Assembly (NCBI RefSeq): GCF_000419525.1
Contig: NZ_ATTE01000001.1
Coordinates: 2,803,501-2,867,500 of the forward strand
Length of the DNA: 64,000 nt
From: Leucothrix mucor DSM 2157
GTDB lineage: Bacteria; Pseudomonadota; Gammaproteobacteria; Thiotrichales; Thiotrichaceae
Direction: 5' to 3'
The notes below the pieces were generated by a model. The model worked only from the letters and a program-made list of their open reading frames with translations. It made no database searches and was not told the origin of the DNA. Numbering within the stretch: position 1 is the first letter of the stretch; the number at the start of each line of letters is the position of its first letter. Made by a program: the position numbers and the translations under genes. Shown here piece after piece: positions 27,516 to 36,554 of this stretch.

Positions 27516-28475
27516 TTATGGCTGAGAAAACTTAGCACGGTAGCGAGTTGGTGAAAGACCTAACAAACGAGTGAAGTGATGACGCAAGTTCATACCAGTT
27601 TGGAAACCAGTTGAAGACGCAATCTCTTCTACGCTGTAGTTAGTTGTCTCAAGGAAGTCTTGAGCCAAGTTAATACGTTGATGGATCAGCCACTCTTTAG
27701 GGCTCTTACCGACGGTAGAACGGAACTGACGGTCAAAGCTACGACGTGACAAGCAAGCCTGCTCTGCCATTTCAGTAACATTCAATGGCTTGTCCAGATT
27801 CTCAAGTACCCAGTTAATAGTCTCGTGCAGACGACCGTGCTGCTGGCGCAATGTACGCTCAACAAACTGAGACTGTGTTCCGTCACGATGTGAAGAAACA
27901 ACCAAATCTTTAGCAACCACATTAGTGCGGTGAGCACCGTAGTCTTGTCTGATCATGTGCAAACCTAAATCAATTGCTCCAGAGTGACCTGAAGAGGTGT
28001 GCATGCGGTCTTCACCGGTATACAGCACGTTATCGATAAAGTTAACTTTAGGGAACATATCAGTAAATGACTTAGCATGTGCCCAATGAGTCGTTGCACG
28101 CTTACCATCCAGCAAACCAGTTGATGCCAGAGCAAACGCTCCCAGACCTAGTGCTACGATTCGGCCACCGCGCTGATGCATCTCAAGGATCGCATCAATC
28201 ACGTGCTCAGGTGGCTTAACATCTGTGCCACTCCAGCCCGGAATAACTAACATGTCATAGCCAGTCAAATCATCAACCTTGCCATCAACCTGAACGGTGA
28301 TGCCACAAGCTGCTTTTATAGGTCCTTCTTGAACGCTTAAGATATCGGCTTGATACCATGCTTCCAGTTCAGGGCGAGGCGTTACGAACAACTCCACTGC
28401 ACAACCAAACTCAAATGCATCCAAATTTTCGTACGCTAAAATTGCCACTTTGGGCGATGATGTAAATTTATTCAT
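27516..28475 (-). CDS. GlxA-family AraC-type transcriptional regulator
   Basis: A 319-residue regulator. The N-terminal DJ-1/PfpI-like domain (about 8-190) includes LVIPGWSGTD and ALGLGAFALASTGLLDGKRATTHWA. A C-terminal AraC/XylS double HTH (about 215-315) includes MAEQACLSRRSFDRQFRSTVGKSPKEWL and EEIASSTGFQTGMNLRHHFTRLLGLSP. Family members such as GbdR, CdhR and ArgR control catabolism of amino acids or quaternary amines. The usual cysteine after the nucleophile elbow is replaced (GLGAFAL), so the domain probably senses a ligand rather than catalyses. No target operon is adjacent; the effector is unknown. Confidence 0.93.
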   Translation of the reverse strand: MNKFTSSPKVAILAYENLDAFEFGCAVELFVTPRPELEAWYQADILSVQEGPIKAACGITVQVDGKVDDLTGYDMLVIPGWSGTDVKPPEHVIDAILEMHQRGGRIVALGLGAFALASTGLLDGKRATTHWAHAKSFTDMFPKVNFIDNVLYTGEDRMHTSSGHSGAIDLGLHMIRQDYGAHRTNVVAKDLVVSSHRDGTQSQFVERTLRQQHGRLHETINWVLENLDKPLNVTEMAEQACLSRRSFDRQFRSTVGKSPKEWLIHQRINLAQDFLETTNYSVEEIASSTGFQTGMNLRHHFTRLLGLSPTRYRAKFSQP

Positions 28476-29049
28476 AAGTGTATTTCTTCTTCAGTATGAT
28501 CGGACCCCTATCGATGAAGCAGATACGGTACGAGCTGTGTGTCTTGCAATCTGCTATGGCAGATTGTTAATGTTTTTTTGCTGAAGTTACAATAGCCTGA
28601 CTGAACGCGAACTTAATAAATCAGGATTCTGGCTTATTAACCGCTAGCTAACGAAATTGTAACCTTCATTGTGCCCTTTCGCCTATTGTGTATCAGTCTT
28701 ATTTTCAAGTACACGATTTAATATAACATAAAAAACGAGATTGAAAACATTAACTATAAGCGACCTTCGTCTGTGATTAAGTCAGGATAGCTTTAAATGC
28801 CTGTGAATATCAAACCCTCACTGCTTTATAAGTAAGCATCGACATAATCATAAAGGCTCGCATAATACTGTTTTGTAACAGTATTACCAGACAAATTTAA
28901 TTACTATACGTACACTTAAACGCTAGTGGTTAATTATTATCCTTATCTAGTCAAATCACTCCTCAGACACTGCATAACTTTTAAATAAACTCAACATTCT
29001 TCTTGCAAATAGCGTACAATTATCGCCTTAACATATCAGCGAAACCCGA
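28476..29049. promoter_or_regulatory. 574-bp AT-rich divergent promoter region with a long palindrome
   Basis: No gene is seen. TAATACTGTT (28863-28872) and AACAGTATTA (28877-28886) are perfect 10-bp arms around TTGT, a strong operator candidate. It sits 177 bases before deaD and 388 bases before the regulator start. No confident -35/-10 pair was chosen. The long leader before deaD could hold a cold-response 5' untranslated region, as in E. coli, but nothing in the sequence proves it. Confidence 0.4.
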
Positions 29050-30897
29050 ATGTCAGAGCAAAACACAGCCCCTTTTTCAGAACTTGGCCTCTCAGACGCC
29101 GTTCTCGAAGCGATTGATTACGAATATCCTTCACCAATCCAAGCACAAAGTATTCCTCCATTACTGGAAGGTCGTGACCTGCTAGGTCAGGCACAGACCG
29201 GTACCGGAAAAACTGCCGCTTTCTCATTACCACTGCTATCTCGTATCGACTTAAGCAAGAACAAACCACAGGTTTTAGTGCTTACTCCGACGCGTGAGCT
29301 TGCGATTCAAGTCGCTGAAGCAATGCAGTCATACGCCAAAAAATTACCTGGTTTCCATGTATTACCTATATATGGTGGCCAAAGCATCGGTATCCAATTA
29401 AAACAACTGAAGCGCAATGTGCACGTTGTTGTTGGAACACCAGGCCGCGTGATTGATCATATCAAACGCGGCACTCTAAAATTGGACGAGCTACAAACCG
29501 TTGTTATGGACGAAGCTGACGAAATGCTTCGCATGGGCTTTGTAGACGACGTTGAGACGATTCTTCAGGAAACGCCTGAGCAAAAGCAAGTGGTACTGTT
29601 CTCAGCCACTATGCCGCCAGCCATTAAAAAGCTGACGCAGCGCTACCTGAAAAACCCAGTCGATATTCGCATCAAGAATACAACCGCCACTGTAGCAAAG
29701 ATTCGTCAACGCTACTGGCAGGGTAAAACCATTCACAAGCTGGATGCGTTGACCCGTATTTTTGAAGCGGAGCCATTTGACGGCATCATCATCTTCGTAC
29801 GTACTAAGTCGATGACTCATGAGCTTTCAGAGAAACTGGAAGCCCGTGGTTATGCAACGACTGCACTTAATGGCGACATTAAGCAGGAAATGCGTGAGAA
29901 GACCGTTGAGCAATTCCGTCGCGGTAAAATCGACATCATGATTGCAACCGACGTTGTAGCGCGTGGTTTGGACGTTGAGCGTATTAGTCACGTTATCAAC
30001 TACGACATGCCACATGATACAGAGTCTTACGTTCACCGTATTGGCCGTACAGGCCGTGCCGGACGTGAAGGTACTGCGATTCTGTTCATTCCGCCTCGTG
30101 GCCAGCGCATGTTGGAAAGCATTGAGCGCGCGACCGGACAGAAAATTACGCCGTTTGAATTGCCATCTGCTGAGTCAATCAGTCAAAGCCGCATCAGCCG
30201 CTTTAAGCAAGAAATCCAATCTATTGCTCTGCAACAAGATTTGGACTTTATGGAAAAAGTGGTTACAGACTTTGCTAATGAAGGCGATCTGAGCCTTGAG
30301 CAAATTGCTGCGAGCTTGGCATGGTTAGCACAGAAAGATCGTCCACTATCTGCAGATCTGTTTGATATTCCAACGCATAGCGACAACCGTCGTGAACGTG
30401 AAACAGGCCGCGATAAAGACAGAGGTCGCGATAGCCGTGACAACCGTCGTGGTAATGATCAGGAGCGCCCTGCTCGCCGAGAACGCCCAGCGCGTGATGA
30501 TGCTGAACGTAAGCCACGTACTCCACGTCGTGAGCCTGTCAGCAGCGAAGAGTTGCCAGATATGGTGACTTATCGTTTAGATGTTGGCCGTGATCACGGT
30601 GTTGAAGCCAAGCATATCGTTGGCGCAATCGCTAACGAAGCCGGTGTAGACAGTGCTTTTATCCGCAATCTGCGCATTGAAGGCGATCACAGTACGGTTG
30701 AATTGCCAGATGGCATGCCAAAGCCTATTCAGAAGCATCTATATAAGGTTTGGATTCAAGGTCATCAGATCAATTTGCGCCAGGATGGCTCAACAGGTGG
30801 TGAAAGCAAGAGCGCTCCAGCAGCACCTCGCAAGCCACGTGATGAAGCAAAACTAGGCGGTGACGATAAGCCTCGTCGCAAAGTTAAGAAGAAGTAA
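29050..30897 (+). CDS. deaD: ATP-dependent RNA helicase DeaD (CsdA)
   Basis: A 615-residue DEAD-box helicase. The Q motif region is YPSPIQAQS (27-34). Motif I is AQTGTGKT (48-55), followed by PTRELAIQV, DEADEML near 157, SATMPP near 187, ARGLDVERISHVINYDMP near 302 and HRIGRTGRAGR near 327. A linker rich in Arg/Asp (about 440-500) leads to a DbpA/CsdA-type RNA-binding domain (about 505-580) and a basic tail. DeaD acts in ribosome assembly and mRNA decay at low temperature. Monocistronic, with a strong terminator. No clear Shine-Dalgarno is seen before the ATG. Confidence 0.97.
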   Translation: MSEQNTAPFSELGLSDAVLEAIDYEYPSPIQAQSIPPLLEGRDLLGQAQTGTGKTAAFSLPLLSRIDLSKNKPQVLVLTPTRELAIQVAEAMQSYAKKLPGFHVLPIYGGQSIGIQLKQLKRNVHVVVGTPGRVIDHIKRGTLKLDELQTVVMDEADEMLRMGFVDDVETILQETPEQKQVVLFSATMPPAIKKLTQRYLKNPVDIRIKNTTATVAKIRQRYWQGKTIHKLDALTRIFEAEPFDGIIIFVRTKSMTHELSEKLEARGYATTALNGDIKQEMREKTVEQFRRGKIDIMIATDVVARGLDVERISHVINYDMPHDTESYVHRIGRTGRAGREGTAILFIPPRGQRMLESIERATGQKITPFELPSAESISQSRISRFKQEIQSIALQQDLDFMEKVVTDFANEGDLSLEQIAASLAWLAQKDRPLSADLFDIPTHSDNRRERETGRDKDRGRDSRDNRRGNDQERPARRERPARDDAERKPRTPRREPVSSEELPDMVTYRLDVGRDHGVEAKHIVGAIANEAGVDSAFIRNLRIEGDHSTVELPDGMPKPIQKHLYKVWIQGHQINLRQDGSTGGESKSAPAAPRKPRDEAKLGGDDKPRRKVKKK

Positions 30898-30905
30898 GTA
30901 ACACC

Positions 30906-30940
30906 TTTAAGTCCGGCAGCGAATCGTTGCCGGACTTAAA
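30906..30940. terminator. Bidirectional terminator between deaD and cmoB
   Basis: Perfect 13-bp arms at 30906-30918 and 30928-30940 with a 9-base loop. The A/T-rich arm ends supply a short T tract either way. It serves the convergent deaD and cmoB genes. Confidence 0.9.
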
Positions 30941-30958
30941 ATACGGCATTCAATCAGT

Positions 30959-31951
30959 TTAAGGTGCCTGACAAATCAACGTCGCCCGACGTGGAGCAGG
31001 ATAACCCTCAATCGTTTTGCTGTGATCGTCCTGATCCAGAAAGCTTTCCAACGACTCAAACGTCATCCAGTCCGTCGCCCGCTGTTCATCTAATGACGTG
31101 ACACACTCATCAACCACTCTGCAGTTGATAAAACCAACCCGCTCCAGCAATCGAATCAGAAACCCAGTCGAACTAATAAACCAGACATTGCGCATTTTTG
31201 CATAGCGATCTTCTGGCACCAGCACACTCTGCTCATCGCCTTCAATCACCAAGGTTTCCAGAATCAGTTCACCACCCGGACGTAAGAAACTACGTAGCTC
31301 CTGCAAATGGGTAACCGGTGAAGCACGGTGATATAAAACCCCCATCGAAAATACCGTATCAAAACCAATACCACGATACTCACGGGTGAATGCGGGTAGC
31401 TGCTCACACTTCATCGGCAGTAAATGCACGGGCAAGCCTTCACCCGCATATTGCTTGATGGCTCGAAATTGCGCGACAAAGAACTGGCTTGGGTCAGCGC
31501 CGAGAACAAGCTCTGCCCCCTCTCCTAACATCCGCCACATGTGATAGCCGTTACCACAGCCCACATCCAGCACACTACGGCCCGCTAGTGGCGCAATGTG
31601 AGAGCGAATTCGCTGCCATTTATAATCAGAACGCCATTCGGTATTTACATGAATACCAAATATCTCATACGGCCCTTTGCGCCAAGGGATAATGGTACGC
31701 AGCTGTTGCTCTAATAAATCCCGAGACTCATCATCCAGATCTTCAGGGCGACCAATTCGAACACGATCAGCATTCAGGTCGTTATCTGTGGGAACCACTT
31801 TAGGCATGGCATCCAGCAAACGAATCCACTCCTCCAGAAAACCATGTGTTTTTTCCTGAAAAACGGCCTCTAGCTGAGTCGGTAAACGCTCCAGCCAAGG
31901 TTCAAAGCGCGTATCGGTCAGGTCGCGATAAAGCGTGTCAAAATTAAACAT
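30959..31951 (-). CDS. cmoB: tRNA U34 carboxymethyltransferase CmoB
   Basis: A 330-residue enzyme transferring carboxymethyl from carboxy-SAM to 5-hydroxyuridine 34, giving cmo5U. The N-terminal half includes RKGPYEIFGIHVNTEWRSD, used by the family for substrate binding. The SAM domain has VLDVGCGNGYHMWRM near 127, MGVLYHRASP near 205 and LRPGGELILETLVIEG near 226. cmoA, which makes carboxy-SAM, is not adjacent. Last gene of a minus-strand run beginning at 35950. Confidence 0.96.
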   Translation of the reverse strand: MFNFDTLYRDLTDTRFEPWLERLPTQLEAVFQEKTHGFLEEWIRLLDAMPKVVPTDNDLNADRVRIGRPEDLDDESRDLLEQQLRTIIPWRKGPYEIFGIHVNTEWRSDYKWQRIRSHIAPLAGRSVLDVGCGNGYHMWRMLGEGAELVLGADPSQFFVAQFRAIKQYAGEGLPVHLLPMKCEQLPAFTREYRGIGFDTVFSMGVLYHRASPVTHLQELRSFLRPGGELILETLVIEGDEQSVLVPEDRYAKMRNVWFISSTGFLIRLLERVGFINCRVVDECVTSLDEQRATDWMTFESLESFLDQDDHSKTIEGYPAPRRATLICQAP

Positions 31952-31967
31952 AATAGTAATATCTGAC

Positions 31968-32762
31968 TCAGCTTTGGTCAGTTGTTAAACCGGGCCATAC
32001 AAAGTCTGCTGGAATGCGTTCATATTGAATCGCTTCCCCAGTGCGCTTACCAGCCTCATCACACATAAAGTAGAGATAAGGGCCAATCGCCGCAGCTGGT
32101 AATGCCGTACTATCAGTCGCTTCACCAGGAAAATTCATTTTGCGCATTTGGGTGCGTAATGGGCCAGTATCGATGGTATTAACGCGCACAAAGCGGTCAT
32201 CATTCTCATACTCATCCGCTACGATCGACATCATCGCAGCCATACCCGCTTTGGCAATACCAAAGGCACCCGCATAAGCCTTATTCGCCTGATGGGCAGA
32301 GTGAATAATCGAGCCATGACCCTTAGCTCGTAGCATGGGCATACAGGCTTGAATAATCAGGTAGTTCGCATTCAAATCAACCGTCATGACCTTCTGCCAC
32401 ATTTCAAGCTCCACCTGCTCAAATGGCACAAAACCCGGCAGCCACGCCGCATTGAGCACCAAGCCATCCAAACCACCTAACTGCTCTTCAAGGATACGCG
32501 ACATTTCCAGATAGTCATGCACCGTAGCTCCGGCCATATCCAGCGGATAAATCGCTGGCTCAGGATTACCCGCCGCCACGATTTCGTCGTAAACCAACTC
32601 CAGCGCCTCGATGGTTTTATCCAATAGCACCACGGTCGCACCAAACTGCGCATAGGCTTTGGCAATGACTTTACCTAAGCCATCCGCCGCGCCAGTCACC
32701 AGAATCACCCGCCCGTCTAACGCGCCGGCAGGTGGAATAAAGTTTAAAAGTGCTTCAGCCAT
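31968..32762 (-). CDS. SDR-family protein, YciK-like, catalytic Tyr replaced
   Basis: A 264-residue Rossmann protein like YciK. The nucleotide site TGAADGLGK is near 24, and LNAAWL stands in place of NAG near 107. The active-site YxxxK appears as FGIAK (KAYAGAFGIAKAG), so the catalytic Tyr is Phe while the Lys stays. A nearby Tyr four residues earlier is out of register. Either the protein is catalytically dead or it uses different chemistry. It lies in an operon with gph/mupP- and cmoB-type genes, as YciK relatives often do. Confidence 0.85.
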   Translation of the reverse strand: MAEALLNFIPPAGALDGRVILVTGAADGLGKVIAKAYAQFGATVVLLDKTIEALELVYDEIVAAGNPEPAIYPLDMAGATVHDYLEMSRILEEQLGGLDGLVLNAAWLPGFVPFEQVELEMWQKVMTVDLNANYLIIQACMPMLRAKGHGSIIHSAHQANKAYAGAFGIAKAGMAAMMSIVADEYENDDRFVRVNTIDTGPLRTQMRKMNFPGEATDSTALPAAAIGPYLYFMCDEAGKRTGEAIQYERIPADFVWPGLTTDQS

Positions 32763-32779
32763 GATGGGTCCTGTTTCGT

Positions 32780-34231
32780 TTATTCGTCATCTTGATAATA
32801 ATAGTCGTACGCGCGTTGCATTTCTGTGGTGAAACGCCATGCATCGGAGTACGAAAGGCCGCTATTTTCAGGGATAATCACCTTAACGTACAGGGATTTA
32901 CCGTATTCATCCTTTAGTCTAGCTAATTGCTCAGACATTTGCGCGCGTGTGGTGACCTTAAATTCACCATTCTCAGTTTCGCGAATCCGGTATACATCTC
33001 TGCCACCCGATTTACTAAACCAAACCGACACCACTTGCTTGCCAACACTAGAGCGTGCAGGACGCAGTAGTTTCTTGTATTTAGCATCCAGCTCATCGTA
33101 CTCGTCTTTCAGGCTTTGCACGCGTTCATCTTCTGAACTGCTCAATGCCGTTAAGCGCTCAATTTCAGTTTTTAGCTCGCTAATTTGGGATTCGCTTAAG
33201 GCCTTGCTTTCATCCAGAGAGTCTTGAGAACTTTGAAGTTGAGCTTCCAGCGCAGAAACCGCTGTGGTTTTCTCTAGCTCCATCGCATCCAGACTGGCTT
33301 GCAGACTTTGTAAACGACGCTCTAGTTCAGTCACCGAAGTCTCTTTCGACTGCTGGCTTTCTGCTAAATTAGTTTGCAAGGCTTTAAGCTGTAGCTCCAA
33401 CTCTGCCAGCGAGGTTTCTTTATCCTGCTTGCTCGCTAGCAATGCCGCTTCGGACACTTCAAGACGGCGGCGTAATTCTGCGATAGTCACCGCACTACTT
33501 TTATCCGCCTGATTTACTTCAGCCAACTCGCCCTGCACGCGCTTTAGCTCTTCCTGCAAGCGAACCACTTGTGACTGACTGGTTTCTTGAATATTTTGCA
33601 ATGCGCTCAAAGCTTCCGCCCGCATTCCTGCAGTTGCGAGTTGCTTATCACGATCAGCCGCTAAATCACTTAACTGCTGCTGCAATAGTGCAATGCGCTT
33701 CTCTGAAGCATCTTGAGTGATTTGCAAGGCAGATAGCGCCTGTGTGCTCTGCTTGAGTGCTGCTTCCTGCTGCTCGGTGCTAGCTTGCAAGGTAGTCACT
33801 TGCTGTTCGCGTTGCTCCAGTAGGGTCTCACGCTGCTCAGTAGCTGCCAAACTTGTCGCTAAAGCTGCTTCAATTTCTTTAATCTTCGCCTGAATACGCG
33901 CCAGTTCTAACTGCAAATCCTGATTGATTGCCTGCTTCTCGCTGGCAATCTTATTCGACTCAGCCAAGCGTTGTTCGAGCAGTAATAATTGATCTTCCAG
34001 CGTGTGATTTTTAGCTTCTTTATCCAGCGCTGTTTCAGCCGCCAGACGTTGCGCATTCATACTGTTCTTAAGGTCGGTTACCAGCTTCCAGTTATTGGTA
34101 ATCGCCATTACTGTCACCAACAAAAACACCATGGTGATGACCATCATAATGTCAGTAAATGATGGCCAAAAACTGTCATCCCCATGATCGCGCTCGGGGA
34201 AGCTATGATAATCGGGAAAGCCGCCACTCAT
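32780..34231 (-). CDS. MotB/TolR-like protein with long coiled coil
   Basis: A 483-residue partner of the MotA-like gene. One membrane helix near the N-terminus (about 26-45) is preceded by DSFWPSFTDIMMV. Asp27 sits where MotB, ZorB and TolR keep the proton-carrying Asp. A very long coiled coil (about 55-390) includes three 25-residue repeats starting near 269, 294 and 319 (KETSLAELE, KETSVTELE, KTTAVSALE). A globular C-terminal domain (about 395-480) with SLYVKVIIPENSGLSYSDAW looks TolR/ExbD-like rather than OmpA-like. It overlaps the MotA-like gene as ATGA. Role unknown. Confidence 0.75.
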   Translation of the reverse strand: MSGGFPDYHSFPERDHGDDSFWPSFTDIMMVITMVFLLVTVMAITNNWKLVTDLKNSMNAQRLAAETALDKEAKNHTLEDQLLLLEQRLAESNKIASEKQAINQDLQLELARIQAKIKEIEAALATSLAATEQRETLLEQREQQVTTLQASTEQQEAALKQSTQALSALQITQDASEKRIALLQQQLSDLAADRDKQLATAGMRAEALSALQNIQETSQSQVVRLQEELKRVQGELAEVNQADKSSAVTIAELRRRLEVSEAALLASKQDKETSLAELELQLKALQTNLAESQQSKETSVTELERRLQSLQASLDAMELEKTTAVSALEAQLQSSQDSLDESKALSESQISELKTEIERLTALSSSEDERVQSLKDEYDELDAKYKKLLRPARSSVGKQVVSVWFSKSGGRDVYRIRETENGEFKVTTRAQMSEQLARLKDEYGKSLYVKVIIPENSGLSYSDAWRFTTEMQRAYDYYYQDDE

Positions 34232-35232
34232 CGCTTAGTGTCCGTTTGGCCTGGAACAGCAATGCGGTCACTTTCGGAGGTAGTAATACCGCCACTAGCT
34301 GTGGGTGGCGAGGATGCACTCTTCGGTAAGCGGAAGCCTTCACGCAGCAAATCCTTAAGCTCTTGTAAGCTGGCTTCGCTAATCCCATCACCTTTAGTTT
34401 GGCGCTGCACGGTGGCGCTTAACTGATCCGCAACTGCAGTAAAACTTTGCTGCGCTTCCTGCAAGCGTTCAGCTGACTTATTCAAAGTCATGGTCAATTC
34501 AGCAACCTGACGAATTAGCGACTCTTCACTGTGAGTAATCGACGGCATCAGATACGTTGAGGTCATGGTCTCAATGCCATTTAACAACTGAGCGCGCGCA
34601 TTATTTAATCGCAGATAAAAATAAGCATATAGCACGAAGCAAACAATCGCCGTCATGGTGGTACTCAGTGCCGATGACATACCACCAATAATCATGCCCA
34701 TTTTGCTGGCACCTTCTGGCGAATCAAGCAAGCTAGAGGCTCCAATCAGTGCGATCGACAGGGATACCACCGTACCAAACACCCCAAGCAAGATCAGGAT
34801 GCTATTAATAAAGCGCACCAAGGTAAACCGGCTTTGCTCCGAAGTACTCAGGCTAGAAGCCAATGCACCATGATTAACCGGCGCATTACGTCGCCCCATA
34901 TTCATCACATAATGGTAGCGAGTGACCGCCAAGGCATCATCCGGCAAGCGTCCGGTTGGATCAGTGACACCGTCAGTAATGCCATCTACCAAGCGCTCCA
35001 GCACATTGTGCTCACGGCTGTAAGACAGCAATAAAGAGATCATCCGAAACATGCCCAGCAGGAATAAGACGATAATCACGCCATTGAGCATCCAGCCGAC
35101 CGGATTAATTTCTCCGGATAGGTATAAATTGGCAATATTATCTTTTTGCCAGAACAAGGCCGCCGCGAGTAGTAGCATCAGTAATGCCACTTGAAATAAG
35201 GTCGACCGAGCGGTGTTGGTACTAATATTCAC
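34228..35232 (-). CDS. MotA/TolQ/ExbB-like proton-channel protein
   Basis: A 334-residue membrane protein. Helices lie near 12-30, 46-66, 140-165 and 188-212. The last two carry the MotA/ExbB signature FINSILILLGVFGTVVSLSIALIG and GMSSALSTTMTAIVCFVLYAYF. A cytoplasmic loop between helices 2 and 3 and a helical C-terminal tail (HSEESLIRQVAELTMTLNKSAERL) follow the same pattern. With the overlapping MotB-like gene it should form a proton-driven 5:2-type stator. No Zorya effectors, flagellar or tonB genes are adjacent. It follows the gph-like gene by 13 bases. Confidence 0.8.
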   Translation of the reverse strand: MNISTNTARSTLFQVALLMLLLAAALFWQKDNIANLYLSGEINPVGWMLNGVIIVLFLLGMFRMISLLLSYSREHNVLERLVDGITDGVTDPTGRLPDDALAVTRYHYVMNMGRRNAPVNHGALASSLSTSEQSRFTLVRFINSILILLGVFGTVVSLSIALIGASSLLDSPEGASKMGMIIGGMSSALSTTMTAIVCFVLYAYFYLRLNNARAQLLNGIETMTSTYLMPSITHSEESLIRQVAELTMTLNKSAERLQEAQQSFTAVADQLSATVQRQTKGDGISEASLQELKDLLREGFRLPKSASSPPTASGGITTSESDRIAVPGQTDTKR

Positions 35233-35245
35233 GTATTACTCTCCG

Positions 35246-35950
35246 TTAATTGGCGCGGTGGCTGTCTGACTCGTTGGCTTCAATCAGCCAATCGAGAATT
35301 TCCTGAGCCTCTTCGATCACACCATTGGCTCCCCACAATTCAGGGCGCTCTTCTTCGTCAATATAACCATAACTGGCCAACAAAGTTGTCATACCGGCCC
35401 GATTACCGGCCTCAATATCACGCTCAGCATCACCCACATAAATGCACTCAGTCGCCAATACATTACAGGCACTGGCGGCATAAAATAAGGGTTCGGGGTG
35501 AGGTTTACGATTTGGTAATGAGTCGCCGCTGACAATCGTCTTACTGCGATCATGCAAGTTGAGCAGTTTTAATAATGGAACCGTCAAAAAGGCGGGCTTA
35601 TTGGTCACGATGCCCCAGGCAATCCCTTGCGCCTCAAGAAATGCCAGCGTTTCTTCCATTCCCTGAAATAATCGTGTATCCACACACAGGTTTTGCTCGT
35701 ATAGATCTAAGTAACGTTGCTGCCTACGCTTAAAATCTGCTGCAGACTGATCAGCGCCAAAGCCCAACGTCACCAACGCGCCACTGCCGTGTGAGACCTG
35801 CCGACGCGCCATTTCGTGATCGACCGCTGGTAAGCCTTCTTCTTGCATCAGCAAGTCTAGGGCACCTACCATATCCGGTGCGGTATCCAATAATGTGCCA
35901 TCAAGGTCAAACAGTACAGCACGGGTTGAGTATAAGGAACTTGTTGGCAT
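35246..35950 (-). CDS. HAD phosphatase, Gph/MupP type
   Basis: A 234-residue HAD hydrolase. Motif I DLDGTLLDTAPD near 16, motif II in WGIVTNKP near 111 and motif IV VGDAERDIEAG near 165 are all present. GLPAVD...VSHGSGALV in the cap fits MupP (MurNAc-6-phosphate phosphatase) at least as well as phosphoglycolate phosphatase. In other gammaproteobacteria the mupP/gph gene is followed by a YciK-type SDR; here the MotA/MotB-like pair lies between them. First gene of the minus-strand operon running to cmoB. Confidence 0.85.
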   Translation of the reverse strand: MPTSSLYSTRAVLFDLDGTLLDTAPDMVGALDLLMQEEGLPAVDHEMARRQVSHGSGALVTLGFGADQSAADFKRRQQRYLDLYEQNLCVDTRLFQGMEETLAFLEAQGIAWGIVTNKPAFLTVPLLKLLNLHDRSKTIVSGDSLPNRKPHPEPLFYAASACNVLATECIYVGDAERDIEAGNRAGMTTLLASYGYIDEEERPELWGANGVIEEAQEILDWLIEANESDSHRAN

Positions 35951-36014
35951 TTTTTATATCTTTTAAGTGGTTGAAAACAAAACTTCTACCGCATCATAAA
36001 TGAGGAACTATCTC

Positions 36015-36500
36015 GTGAAACTGTTTTTTTTGGCAAAAACACTATTCTTAACAATGCTTGTCAGCTTTATGCTGACCGGTACGGCATCCGCCTTTACGGA
36101 GTTTGACGGTACTCAAACCACCATCGAAAAACAAGTCGGAAAGGGAAAATGGACACTCATTGAGGTTTGGGCCTCCGATTGTCACGCTTGCCGCATGCAC
36201 ATGCCAGAAATGGTCGAGTTTGATGGCAAGATGGAAAATCTTGAGATCGTCGGTATTGCACTAGACGGCCAACCGGGCAAGAAAAATGCAAAGTCGATGA
36301 TTGATGAATACAAAATGGGCTTCAAAAATATCATCAGCAATCCAATCGAGTTTAATGCTTGGATGGAATTGAATGCAGAAGAGTCATTAATCGGAACACC
36401 AACGTTCCTGATTTTTAACCCTAAAGGTGAGTTAGTCGCAGCCCAGCCTGGCATTATTCCAGTGGCGTCCGTTGAAAAATTCATTAAGTCGAAAAGCTAA
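36015..36500 (+). CDS. Periplasmic thioredoxin-like protein (TlpA/ResA type)
   Basis: Start taken at GTG 36015, eight bases after GAGGA; an ATG at 36000 has no ribosome site and adds five residues. About 161 residues. The signal peptide (KLFFLAKTLFLTMLVSF... to ASA) is followed by a thioredoxin fold with CHAC (WASDCHACRMHMPEM) as the redox pair and the cis-Pro loop GTPTFLIF. Likely a thiol-disulphide reductase for exported proteins such as c-type cytochromes. It stands alone, convergent with the PhnD-like gene. Confidence 0.87.
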   Translation: MKLFFLAKTLFLTMLVSFMLTGTASAFTEFDGTQTTIEKQVGKGKWTLIEVWASDCHACRMHMPEMVEFDGKMENLEIVGIALDGQPGKKNAKSMIDEYKMGFKNIISNPIEFNAWMELNAEESLIGTPTFLIFNPKGELVAAQPGIIPVASVEKFIKSKS

Positions 36501-36514
36501 TTACTAGACTGACT

Positions 36515-36544
36515 CACTCCCTGCATCTCGACATGCGGGGAGTG
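36515..36544. terminator. Terminator hairpin between convergent genes
   Basis: Arms 36515-36526 and 36533-36544 pair over 12 bases with one G-U and a 6-base loop. It lies between the thioredoxin-like gene and the PhnD-like gene. T tracts are weak on both sides. Confidence 0.7.
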
Positions 36545-36554
36545 TTAGCCTGAA

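Noticed and set aside
32780..35232. Zorya anti-phage system
   Set aside because: The MotA/MotB-like pair looks like ZorAB at first sight, but the second protein lacks an OmpA-like end, and no ZorC, ZorD or ZorE genes are adjacent; the neighbours are housekeeping genes.
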